From: Methanobacteriota archaeon
GTDB lineage: Archaea > Hydrothermarchaeota > Hydrothermarchaeia > Hydrothermarchaeales > SZUA-236
Length of the DNA stretch: 5,824 nt
Direction: 5' to 3'
Assembly (NCBI GenBank): GCA_003230355.1
Contig: QIDD01000070.1
Coordinates: 1 to 5,824 of the forward strand
Part shown: in pieces, positions 1 through 5,323 of the stretch
How the letters are laid out: every line of letters begins with the position of its first letter
Position numbering within the stretch: the stretch's first letter is position 1
Made by a program: the position numbers and the translations under genes
Notes under the pieces: generated by a model
Told to the model about the DNA's origin: nothing
Database searches by the model: none
The model's input: only the letters and a program-made list of their open reading frames with translations

Positions 1-508
1 TATGCAGCAGCAGGCGATGGACAGCGCGATGAGTGTTATCGAAAAGGTGAACGATGAGTTTAAAGAGGTCTTCAGTCGTAGCTATGGAAACGGGCTTGTG
101 GAAGAATTTAAAACCGAGGATGCTGAGGTAATAATTGTCACACTCGGCTCTGTTGCAGGCACAATCAAAGACGTTATCGATGAACGCGGTGACAGCAAGG
201 TCGGGCTTCTGCGCATCAAGTCTTTCAGACCTCTTCCAGAGGATGAGATTAAACGTGTTCTTGGAAAGGCCAAGGTTGTAGGCGTTATTGAAAAAGACGT
301 GTCAATCGGCCTTGGCAAGGGCGCCCTTGCATCTGAGGTTCGGGATGTCATGTACGGTAGCGGTGATTCGAAGATTCTGAGCTTTATCGCAGGGCTTGGC
401 GGAAGAGACATTACCCTTGACAGCGTGCGCGGTGTAATCGACACCTGTGAAAAAGCCATTACAAAGGATGTTGGCACTGTTCACTGGGTTGGTCTTAAAA
501 CTGAGTGA
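1..508 (+). CDS. porA: Pyruvate:ferredoxin oxidoreductase alpha subunit, C-terminal part (5' end outside window)
   Basis: The reading frame is open from the window edge. The ATG at position 2 is probably internal, because about 168 residues are present whereas PorA is normally near 380-400. The enzyme reversibly converts pyruvate, CoA and oxidised ferredoxin to acetyl-CoA, CO2 and reduced ferredoxin in the cytoplasm. The visible part matches the C-terminal transketolase-like domain: GLLRIKSFRPLP near residues 68-79, VVGVIEKDVSIG near 92-103, and the typical FIAGLGGRDIT at 128-138, then a short tail ending in WVGLK. The thiamine-diphosphate domain is not in view. The alpha subunit is often followed by porB, but here the next gene is convergent and overlaps it by 14 nt, so porB must lie upstream or elsewhere. 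A sister 2-oxoacid oxidoreductase alpha subunit (for example 2-oxoisovalerate) cannot be fully excluded from this fragment. Confidence 0.88.
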   Translation, partial: MQQQAMDSAMSVIEKVNDEFKEVFSRSYGNGLVEEFKTEDAEVIIVTLGSVAGTIKDVIDERGDSKVGLLRIKSFRPLPEDEIKRVLGKAKVVGVIEKDVSIGLGKGALASEVRDVMYGSGDSKILSFIAGLGGRDITLDSVRGVIDTCEKAITKDVGTVHWVGLKTE

Positions 509-1277
509 GCAATTCGAATACAATAAAAGCCAGGGGGATGAAAAAGGCGATAGAACCGATTACTATTGCAAAACCGGAAAAATCAACTCGCTTGGAAAGA
601 GACATTAGATAGTGCATTGTTCCAAGGCTCACAATAAAAGAGGTAGCCACCCCAGCCAAAAGCGGCGCTGAAAGTGTAGAGAGCCCTGTGTTTGCAAAGT
701 CGATTACAAAGAATCCGAGGATTGCCGGGATTGCCATGATAAATGAAAGTGAAAGCGCAGTCTCCTGCTCAACGCCCCGCAGCAGAAGCGCAGTAATCGT
801 TGTCCCAGAACGGCTTACACCTGGAAGAATCGCAACACCCTGAGCACCCCCGGTTAAGAGTGCATCGCCAAGATTATACTCCTTGCGGTGGGTGCCCAGC
901 GCCTTTCTAAGCATAAGCCCTGTAAAAATAAGCATAAGCCCGATAAACATGGTTGCAGCCTCCCCTGATGCAGAGGAGAATATATCGCGAAGACCAAGAT
1001 ATACGGGCAGCCCTAAAAGAGCGGAGGCAGCGGAGGCAACTACAAGAAACCTCAGAAGCGCCCTATCCCCTAAAAGACCAAAAAGCATCTTTCTAAAATA
1101 GAAGAGCACTGCAAAAAGGCTTCCCAGATGTAAGGAAACAGAGATGGAAAAGGCCTCAGCAGGCGTGACCTGCAAAAGGGTGATAAGGATTAGCATGCTC
1201 TGGCCAGAGCTGCTTATGGGAAGCCATTCGGTAACACCCTGCAGAAGGCCAAGTAAAATCCCCTGTGCCAGATTCAT
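495..1277 (-). CDS. uppP: Undecaprenyl/polyprenyl-diphosphatase, UppP (BacA) family
   Basis: This is a 260-residue integral membrane protein of normal family length. UppP/BacA enzymes remove one phosphate from a polyprenyl diphosphate carrier, regenerating the monophosphate used to move sugars across the membrane; in archaea the carrier would be dolichol-type and would serve glycan assembly or N-glycosylation. Signature motifs are visible. The first is QGVTEWLPISSSG at 13-25, with the acidic motif ending at Glu17. The second is PGVSRSGTT at 152-160, with Arg156. Eight or so hydrophobic segments are evident, including 30-36, 48-61, 76-95, 108-124, 174-195, 205-224 and 235-257. The position corresponding to the E. 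coli His30 is Gln26; my recollection is that archaeal members often carry Gln here. The start overlaps the stop of the upstream ATPase gene as ATGA, implying translational coupling. It is the last gene of the unit and ends inside the 3' end of porA. Confidence 0.9.
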   Translation of the reverse strand: MNLAQGILLGLLQGVTEWLPISSSGQSMLILITLLQVTPAEAFSISVSLHLGSLFAVLFYFRKMLFGLLGDRALLRFLVVASAASALLGLPVYLGLRDIFSSASGEAATMFIGLMLIFTGLMLRKALGTHRKEYNLGDALLTGGAQGVAILPGVSRSGTTITALLLRGVEQETALSLSFIMAIPAILGFFVIDFANTGLSTLSAPLLAGVATSFIVSLGTMHYLMSLSKRVDFSGFAIVIGSIAFFIPLAFIVFELLTQF

Positions 1278-2707
1278 CTAACATTCCGCCGACCAATATA
1301 CTCACTCACCCTGCTCTGAATCTCATCAAACCTGCGCACATTCTCGGCAATCAAGCCTTCAAGAAACTCCCTGCGCGACACAAGCTCAGATGTGAAATCA
1401 GTTCCAAGGTTTTTCGCAGCGCCCTCAAGTTTAAACTGCGTACGCGAGGGTATGCCGGTGGCCAATATTTTATCTGTCTTCGGATTCCAGGTAAAAACAC
1501 TGTTTTCCTGAATACCACCCGCCTCTCCGATGGTGAGCTCCGAAACCTCAGAGACACGGCGGATAATACCTCTGGTGCGGTCAAAATGCTTTTGCTGCAT
1601 TATCACAAGATCAAGAGCGGGGATCATGGAATCAGGCACATTCATAGGAGGACTTGTAAGACGAATGAGAACATCATGGGCCGTGTTTGCGTGAAGCGTT
1701 CCCATAGAGCCGTCGTGGCCGGTGTTCATAGCTGTGAAAAGAGTACTGGCCTCAGGCCCGCGCACCTCACCCACAATGATCCTGTCCGGGCGCATTCGAA
1801 GAGCGTTTTTCAAAAGCTCATCCATCTGAACCTCGCCGCGGCCCTCAATATTGGGCGGACGCGTCTCAAGCCTGACTTTGTTCTTATGCTGAAGATAAAG
1901 CTCAGCCGTATCCTCAATCGTAATAATACGCTCCATCTTTGGCACGAAGACCATAAGCGCGTTTAGAGTCGCGGTTTTGCCGCTTGCAGTGCCGCCTGCG
2001 ACAATAATATTGTTAGGGCTGAAGCCAAGGCCGTCGATACAAATCCAGATAAAAGCCGCCAGATGAGTTGAGATCGTTCCGTAGTTAATGAGATCGATTA
2101 TGCTAATCGGGTCGCGGTTGAACTTTCTAATCGTAACCGACACGCCGTCAAGAGAGATAGGCGGGATAGTGATGTTCACCCGTGATCCGTCAGGAAGCCG
2201 GGCATCTAGAATAGGCGAGCTTCTATCAATCCTGCGCTGCACATCGCGGGCGATCTTCTCAGCGATATTTTCAACCTCTGTTGAAGAGTTAAAAACAACA
2301 TTTGTCTCACAGGCGCTGAACTTCTTATGATAAACATAGACCGGGCTGTTTGCACCCATAACCATTATCTCTTCAAGATATTCATCTTCCAGAAGAGGGT
2401 TAAGCCTGCCATATCCAACCATCTCCTCCACAATCATCTTAGCAATAGAATCGATCTTACTGTCTGAAAGCTCTGGAAAACCTTCTAGAAGGATCTTTAA
2501 TATCTCCTCTTGAAAAATCCTGTTCCTCTTATTCACATCCAGGATAAGCGAGGGGTCAATGTCAATCTGCATAATCGCCCTCTCCCGCACATTTTCTTTT
2601 ATCAGATAGTCGTCCCGACTCATAGGGGGGGATAGAAGATTGTAGAGCGGGATATCACCGGGCCGCTCATATATTTCAGTGTTGTCATATGATTCTAGCA
2701 GCTTCAT
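1274..2707 (-). CDS. FlaI/GspE-family type II/IV secretion or pilus-assembly motor ATPase
   Basis: This is a 477-residue cytoplasmic hexameric-type ATPase of the family that powers archaella, type IV pili and type II/IV secretion. It has an N-terminal domain of about 200 residues with the conserved LPDGSRVN near 171-178. The ATPase core follows: Walker A GGTASGKT (238-245), Asp box IEDTAEL (264-270), Walker [10 protein letters not shown] (309-317) and His box GTLHAN (336-341). All catalytic motifs look intact. I start at the ATG at 2705-2707 because it is preceded by AGGTG (2718-2722) at a 10-nt spacing; a longer version would need a TTG at 2740. This start overlaps the end of the EVE-KaiC gene by 23 nt, and the stop is coupled by ATGA to uppP. 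True archaellum or pilus loci place a FlaJ/TadC membrane platform next to the motor, and none is present here. The exact machine is therefore unknown, and naming it archaellar would be unsafe. Confidence 0.92.
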   Translation of the reverse strand: MKLLESYDNTEIYERPGDIPLYNLLSPPMSRDDYLIKENVRERAIMQIDIDPSLILDVNKRNRIFQEEILKILLEGFPELSDSKIDSIAKMIVEEMVGYGRLNPLLEDEYLEEIMVMGANSPVYVYHKKFSACETNVVFNSSTEVENIAEKIARDVQRRIDRSSPILDARLPDGSRVNITIPPISLDGVSVTIRKFNRDPISIIDLINYGTISTHLAAFIWICIDGLGFSPNNIIVAGGTASGKTATLNALMVFVPKMERIITIEDTAELYLQHKNKVRLETRPPNIEGRGEVQMDELLKNALRMRPDRIIVGEVRGPEASTLFTAMNTGHDGSMGTLHANTAHDVLIRLTSPPMNVPDSMIPALDLVIMQQKHFDRTRGIIRRVSEVSELTIGEAGGIQENSVFTWNPKTDKILATGIPSRTQFKLEGAAKNLGTDFTSELVSRREFLEGLIAENVRRFDEIQSRVSEYIGRRNVR

Positions 2708-3884
2708 CGAAAAACACCACCTGATGGGGTAACACTTCAATACCCTCTTTGCCTATTTTAAAGGCGTATCTCTTCAGTTCATAATTGGTCTCTCTCATCT
2801 TTAAAATCGTGAGAGCCCTCTTGTATTCTTTACCATCCCGATAGACCTCTGCAAGAATAATCCCCCTTGCGATGAACTCTTCCACCCCGAATCTGCTGAT
2901 GCCGTCGTGGCCTGGGATGATCTCGCTTGTAATAATCGAGGTGCAGCCAGAGCTAAGGAGCAGGTTGTTCAGCCTGTGGATTGCGATTCTCACCTCGGCC
3001 TCATCTTCAAAGTGGATGCCAAAGGCCGGAAGCGAATCGATAACAACTCTTTTCCCGTCGATCTGGCTGATGATTTCATAAACTGTGCGGACAATATTAT
3101 CAAGTGTAAAGGGCATGTTAATCTGGTATTTCTCCTTAGATGGCAATCCCGAACGGGGGTAGGAAACATCAACGATTACAAGTTCGCCGGAATCCTCGTA
3201 TTTTGTGAGGTCCCAGCCGAATTTCAACGCCTCTTTTCTGAGATCGTCAGGCCGCTCATCCATTGAGATGAACACGCCGTGCTCGCCGTTTTTCACCCCC
3301 TGCAAAAGAAATTGAATCGCGAGAATGGTCTTTCCCGCGCCCGGTCCGCCGGTGACAAGTATCGTTGAATTCACAGGAAAACCGCCTCCCAAGATACTGT
3401 CAAGCCCTGTAATGCCAGTAGCTATTCTGGAATTGATCTCTACTTTCAATTTATCTAGATGGCGGCCCGGCTTCGATGAAACATCTGCCGCAGCCGCGGG
3501 GTTTTCTGTTGTAAGCCCTTCTTTTATTGTTTCAAAATCCTTTTTTGGAATCTCATAGATGGACTTGTTGAAATGCACATACCAGCGGTCTTTATTCGTG
3601 ATAAAACTCAGATCCGGTGCATGGAGCCGCGCTTCAATAGGTTTTACTTTCACTCGATGGACTGTGAGCGCAAGCGAACTTGAGGACGCGTCACCTTCAA
3701 GACCTGACACGCCTGACACCCTTCCAAGCCCAGCAAACTCCCCTTTTCTCTTGATATAGGTTATTACCTCATCGTCAACCTTTACCTTGGCCAGAGTGTC
3801 CCTCCACCTGTCTTTAAAGCTGAGACTTTCAGCTTCAGGGTCAAAACCCTTAGAATCAGTGACGTGTAGCCAATATCTGCCCAT
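2685..3884 (-). CDS. EVE (PUA-like) domain fused to a KaiC-type RecA ATPase
   Basis: The protein has 399 residues in two parts. Residues 1-122 resemble an EVE domain: an opening RYWLHVTD strand, KVDDEVITYIK (35-45), FAGLGRVSG (50-58), then HRVKVKPIEA and WYVHFNKSIYEIPKKDFETI (101-120). EVE domains belong to the PUA/YTH superfamily and are known or proposed readers of modified bases. A linker rich in Ala and Ser (about 123-150) leads to one KaiC/RecA-like ATPase domain (153-395). This has ATGITGLDSILGGG before Walker A GGPGAGKT (179-186), an acidic SMDE (207-210) in the position of the KaiC catalytic Glu pair, and Walker B RVVIDS (279-284). It is longer than FlaH (about 230 residues) and single-domain, unlike the double KaiC clock protein. 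The ATG at 3884 gives the usual EVE start MGRYW; an in-frame GTG at 3920 would add 12 residues. It is first in the three-gene unit. The KaiC half is secure; the EVE call rests on eye-matched motifs. Confidence 0.87.
   Translation of the reverse strand: MGRYWLHVTDSKGFDPEAESLSFKDRWRDTLAKVKVDDEVITYIKRKGEFAGLGRVSGVSGLEGDASSSSLALTVHRVKVKPIEARLHAPDLSFITNKDRWYVHFNKSIYEIPKKDFETIKEGLTTENPAAAADVSSKPGRHLDKLKVEINSRIATGITGLDSILGGGFPVNSTILVTGGPGAGKTILAIQFLLQGVKNGEHGVFISMDERPDDLRKEALKFGWDLTKYEDSGELVIVDVSYPRSGLPSKEKYQINMPFTLDNIVRTVYEIISQIDGKRVVIDSLPAFGIHFEDEAEVRIAIHRLNNLLLSSGCTSIITSEIIPGHDGISRFGVEEFIARGIILAEVYRDGKEYKRALTILKMRETNYELKRYAFKIGKEGIEVLPHQVVFFDEAARII
2718..2722 (-). promoter_or_regulatory. Ribosome binding site deciding the motor ATPase start
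   Basis: On the minus strand AGGTG lies 10 nt before the ATG at 2705-2707, inside the last codons of the EVE-KaiC gene. It complements the 16S anti-Shine-Dalgarno end and supports this ATG over the in-frame TTG at 2740. Confidence 0.5.
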
Positions 3885-3939
3885 TTTATATCTCTTTTTT
3901 TCAATTCGAGGGAAATCCACAGTTTCTACGCCGAACGCC

Positions 3940-3947
3940 TATAAAAA
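3940..3947 (-). promoter_or_regulatory. Probable TATA box of the EVE-KaiC/ATPase/uppP unit
   Basis: The minus strand reads TTTTTATA here. A start about 25 nt downstream (near 3917) would give a leader of roughly 33 nt before the ATG at 3884. A second, stronger-looking box, TTTATATA at 3996-4003, could serve as an alternative upstream promoter with a leader near 90 nt. Assignment is by consensus and spacing only. Confidence 0.45.
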
Positions 3948-3979
3948 CACATTATTTTCTATAAACCTTCTCCATTTCA

Positions 3980-4000
3980 TATAGACCAAAAGGCCTATAT
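3980..4000 (-). repeat. Inverted repeat upstream of the EVE-KaiC gene
   Basis: Two arms of nine bases (3980-3988 ATATAGACC and 3992-4000 GGCCTATAT) are separated by three to four A residues. On the plus strand one position mispairs, but in a minus-strand transcript it becomes a G-U pair, so a full stem with a short U-rich loop can form. It lies between the end of the p27-type gene (4052) and the EVE-KaiC start, and it overlaps the TTTATATA box at 3996-4003. It could be an operator over that box, a 3' processing hairpin for the upstream gene, or part of the leader. No U-run follows it, so it is not a classical terminator. Confidence 0.45.
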
Positions 4001-4051
4001 AAATATATCCCTCTCAACCCTGGAGACATGCACAAAAAACTAAAATCACAC

Positions 4052-4390
4052 CTACTTTTCCAGGCCGCGCCTAGCCTGTTCCAACTTAGAAATAGCATCA
4101 GAAAGCGCAGCAATCACAGCAGGATCGCTCTCAGATTCAAGCCGTTTCAAAAGATCCACCCGCTTACGCTCAAAAACATCCTTCACAGAAATATCCGCGT
4201 CACCCACCCCGCCAGACTCCTCCTCAGAAACAGAACCACCCTCCTCCCGCACAACACGAACCTCACCGCAACGCACACAAATAACCGAACCACCCCTATC
4301 AAAAAGAACAAGCCCACACCGCGGACAATGCAAACCCAACATCTTCACACCAGACAAAAGAAGCCTAACCATCTCATCAGTCTCATCCAT
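4052..4390 (-). CDS. Zinc-ribbon protein of the Sjogren/scleroderma autoantigen 1 (p27) family
   Basis: The protein has 112 residues. The N-terminal part reads MVRLLLSGVKMLGLHCPRCG and then CVRCG, placing four zinc-binding cysteines at 22, 25, 38 and 41. The pattern of LLLSG..ML before HCPRCG..LF is that of the autoantigen p27 family, which is found in archaea and eukaryotes and has no settled function in archaea. An acidic, Gly/Ser-rich linker (about 48-66) is followed by a charged helical or coiled-coil tail (69-112). A TATA-type box sits about 27 nt before the ATG, so the message is probably leaderless. It diverges from the UPF0147 gene across 92 nt. Its coding strand is unusually G- and T-rich (plus strand C- and A-rich), unlike the three genes to its left. 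Confidence 0.82.
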   Translation of the reverse strand: MDETDEMVRLLLSGVKMLGLHCPRCGLVLFDRGGSVICVRCGEVRVVREEGGSVSEEESGGVGDADISVKDVFERKRVDLLKRLESESDPAVIAALSDAISKLEQARRGLEK

Positions 4391-4413
4391 ACATAAAAGC
4401 TTTAATAAACAAT

Positions 4414-4421
4414 GATATAAA
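4414..4421 (-). promoter_or_regulatory. TATA box of the p27-type zinc-ribbon gene (leaderless start predicted)
   Basis: The minus strand reads TTTATATC. Its centre is about 27 nt from the A of the ATG at 4390, the usual distance from an archaeal TATA box to the transcription start. No Shine-Dalgarno-like sequence precedes the ATG, which fits a leaderless transcript. Confidence 0.55.
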
Positions 4422-4429
4422 ACCTATTT

Positions 4430-4439
4430 GATAAAATAT
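4430..4439 (+). promoter_or_regulatory. Probable TATA box of the UPF0147 gene
   Basis: GATAAAATAT lies about 26 nt before position 4460. A transcript starting there would carry a short leader of about 23 nt containing TTGGAG (4464-4469), a possible ribosome binding site 13 nt before the ATG at 4483. It sits back to back with the box of the divergent p27-type gene. Confidence 0.4.
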
Positions 4440-4482
4440 CAGGGAAAGTTTCAAAAAAAACCCTTGGAGACGAAACAAAAAA

Positions 4483-4728
4483 ATGACCGAAGAAATACAG
4501 CAAATCATCGAAACACTAAACCAAGTAATAAAAGACAACTCAGTACCACGAAACATACGCCGAGGAGCAGAAGAAGCAAAAAACATCATCCAAAACGAAA
4601 AAGAAGACATAAAAAACAGATCAAGCTCAGCACTATACATACTCGAAGACCTCACAAACGACCGAAACCTACCCATGCACGCACGAACAACGCTCTGGAA
4701 CGTCGTAGGAGCGCTAGAAACACTTTAA
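4483..4728 (+). CDS. UPF0147 family protein
   Basis: An 81-residue protein of the archaeal UPF0147 family, whose function is unknown. It should be all-helical: two or three amphipathic helices carry the conserved VPRNIRRGAEEAKN (21-34) and the C-terminal LPMHARTTLWNVVGALE (63-79), with the HART..W core typical of the family. Length is normal. It reads in the same direction as tRNA-Ala, 32 nt downstream, and could share a transcript with it. The coding strand is very rich in A and C and poor in T, the reverse of the neighbouring minus-strand gene's coding strand, so the bias belongs to the DNA strand rather than to coding direction. Confidence 0.92.
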   Translation: MTEEIQQIIETLNQVIKDNSVPRNIRRGAEEAKNIIQNEKEDIKNRSSSALYILEDLTNDRNLPMHARTTLWNVVGALETL

Positions 4729-4760
4729 ACCCCTCACACACACTATTTCTAAAACAAAAC

Positions 4761-4834
4761 GGGCTCGTAGCTCAGCCTGGAAGAGCACCACGTTCGCAAC
4801 GTGGGGGCCCCGGGTTCAAATCCCGGCGAGTCCA
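4761..4834 (+). tRNA. tRNA-Ala (anticodon CGC)
   Basis: The full cloverleaf can be drawn: acceptor GGGCTCG/CGAGTCC (4761-4767 with 4827-4833), D stem GCTC/GAGC, anticodon stem CCACG/CGTGG (4788-4792 with 4800-4804), and T stem CCGGG/CCCGG with loop TTCAAAT. The loop TTCGCAA places CGC at 4795-4797, which reads the alanine codon GCG. The G3-U70 pair, the main alanyl-tRNA synthetase identity element, is present (G4763 with T4831), and the discriminator is A4834. No intron is seen and CCA is not encoded. A possible TATA-like CTTTAAAC overlaps the end of the UPF0147 gene (4722-4729). Confidence 0.97.
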
Positions 4835-4840
4835 TTCCAA

Positions 4841-4850
4841 ACTTTTTTAT
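4841..4850 (+). terminator. Oligo-T terminator after tRNA-Ala
   Basis: ACTTTTTTAT starts 7 nt after the tRNA end. A T-run on the non-template strand is the usual archaeal termination signal. Confidence 0.55.
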
Positions 4851-4877
4851 GTAAAAAATTTTGGGATCAAAAAACCT

Positions 4878-4899
4878 GAAATTTGCTAACACAAATTTC
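4878..4899. repeat. Perfect 8-bp inverted repeat
   Basis: GAAATTTG (4878-4885) and CAAATTTC (4892-4899) are exact complements around a 6-nt centre, CTAACA. The spacing suits a dimeric regulator site or a small hairpin. It lies in the AT-rich part of the gene-free stretch. Confidence 0.6.
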
Positions 4900-4941
4900 T
4901 CCAACGAATGGGATTTAATAAAAGTTCGACACCGAATAAAA

Positions 4942-4968
4942 TTCAATCGAACACAATGTTCGGTTGGA
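4942..4968 (+). ncRNA. Possible structured RNA hairpin (plus strand)
   Basis: Arms 4942-4952 (TTCAATCGAAC) and 4958-4968 (GTTCGGTTGGA) pair over eleven positions as plus-strand RNA, nine Watson-Crick and two G-U, around the loop ACAAU. On the minus strand the two wobbles become A-C mismatches, so structure favours a plus-strand transcript. No promoter or known RNA family is recognised, so this is a candidate only; it may equally be a DNA site built from two GTTCG motifs. Confidence 0.3.
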
Positions 4969-4976
4969 GTCGGTCC

Positions 4977-5000
4977 TTTTTGCGACCACGTTTTTGCGAC
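4977..5000. repeat. Tandem 10-nt direct repeat with 14-nt period
   Basis: TTTTTGCGAC occurs at 4977-4986 and again at 4991-5000, separated by CACG. It lies inside the cluster of GTTCG/CGAAC motifs. Confidence 0.6.
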
Positions 5001-5101
5001 AGTCGAACCCGAACGGGTGAAGGCTGGCGGAAAAAGGTGGAATATAAAAAAACAGTGTTAAAATTGTGTTTATGTGGTGTTACGCTGATTTGGATGTGAT
5101 G

Positions 5102-5133
5102 ATAATAAATTGGCGGTTGTAATCAACCACCAA
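5102..5133 (-). terminator. Hairpin terminator at the end of the zinc-ribbon gene
   Basis: On the minus strand TTGGTGGTTG and CAACCGCCAA (plus-strand 5110-5133) form a 10-bp stem with one G-U pair and a 4-nt loop, followed by TTTATTAT. The stop codon TGA (5123-5125) overlaps the loop and the first stem base, and the last codons of the gene form the 5' arm. The shape is that of an intrinsic terminator, unusual for archaea, where T-runs alone usually suffice. Confidence 0.5.
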
Positions 5134-5263
5134 TCTTATACATTCCAGTTCCGCAGACGGGACAGGTTCCCTTCGTCGCTGGTTTGCCGTTTTTCATGGT
5201 CACCTTTGTGGGGTTGTCCATAACCCTCTTCGCCCTACACTTTACACAATATGCTTCTGTCAT
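5123..5263 (-). CDS. Small four-cysteine zinc-ribbon protein (DUF5679 type)
   Basis: The gene encodes 46 residues, beginning MTEAYCVKCRAK and ending MYKIGG. Two CxxC knuckles (Cys6/Cys9 and Cys34/Cys37) are separated by a basic stretch with VTMKNGKPATKGTCPVCG, the layout of the DUF5679 family of small archaeal and bacterial zinc ribbons; the role is unknown, with nucleic acid or protein binding plausible. The ATG at 5261-5263 is preceded by a strong ribosome binding site, GGAGGT, 9 nt upstream, which supports this as a real gene despite its size. A TATA-like element, TTAAATA (minus strand, 5315-5321), may give it its own promoter, although it lies only 60 nt after the response regulator and could be co-transcribed. 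Confidence 0.87.
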   Translation of the reverse strand: MTEAYCVKCRAKRVMDNPTKVTMKNGKPATKGTCPVCGTGMYKIGG

Positions 5264-5272
5264 AGTTTTTTT

Positions 5273-5278
5273 ACCTCC
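5273..5278 (-). promoter_or_regulatory. Strong ribosome binding site of the small zinc-ribbon gene
   Basis: The minus strand reads GGAGGT, 9 nt before the ATG at 5263. It is the best Shine-Dalgarno match in the window and fixes the start of the 46-residue gene. Confidence 0.8.
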
Positions 5279-5323
5279 AATTTGTTAATGCAGGCAATCC
5301 ATAGATTGTGGTAGTATTTAATT

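Larger units (their letters stand above)
4835..5122. other. Gene-free stretch with clustered repeats; candidate origin or structured RNA
   Basis: No convincing protein is encoded in these 288 nt. The left half (to about 4948) is AT-rich and the middle (4958-5040) richer in G and C. It holds a perfect inverted repeat (4878-4899), a hairpin-forming stretch (4942-4968), a 10-nt direct repeat with 14-nt period (4977-5000) and five copies of GTTCG or its complement CGAAC between 4924 and 5014. Base composition of the flanks changes sign across it. A replication origin, a regulatory region or a non-coding RNA are all possible; I recognise no known origin box, riboswitch or SRP/RNase P RNA. Confidence 0.4.

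Noticed and set aside
2708..2740. Longer motor ATPase starting at TTG (2740)
   Set aside because: It would use a rare start codon and lacks the well-spaced AGGTG that precedes the ATG at 2707.
1274..3884. Archaellum flaH-flaI pair
   Set aside because: The KaiC-like protein is about 400 residues with an N-terminal extra domain rather than about 230, there is no flaJ or archaellin, and the following gene is uppP.
4028..4396. Plus-strand frame opposite the p27-type gene
   Set aside because: Its product is a Thr/Asn/His/Pro-rich string typical of an antisense shadow, while the minus strand encodes a recognisable zinc ribbon.
4428..4889. Long plus-strand frame running through the UPF0147 gene and tRNA-Ala
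   Set aside because: It is in a different frame from UPF0147, reads through the tRNA and gives a low-complexity basic product; it is an effect of the T-poor composition.
4861..5099. Two overlapping plus-strand reading frames of 63-66 codons in the gene-free stretch
   Set aside because: Their products show no recognisable family, no ribosome binding site and no sensible composition; the region is better explained by repeats and motifs.
5085..5102. C/D-box guide RNA
   Set aside because: A perfect C box (GTGATGA, 5096-5102) and a CTGA (5085-5088) are present, but in the wrong order for a simple C-to-D unit and without the second pair at suitable spacing.
4835..5122. CRISPR array or mobile-element end
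   Set aside because: There are only two copies of a 10-nt direct repeat with a 4-nt gap, no regular spacers, and no transposase or target duplication.
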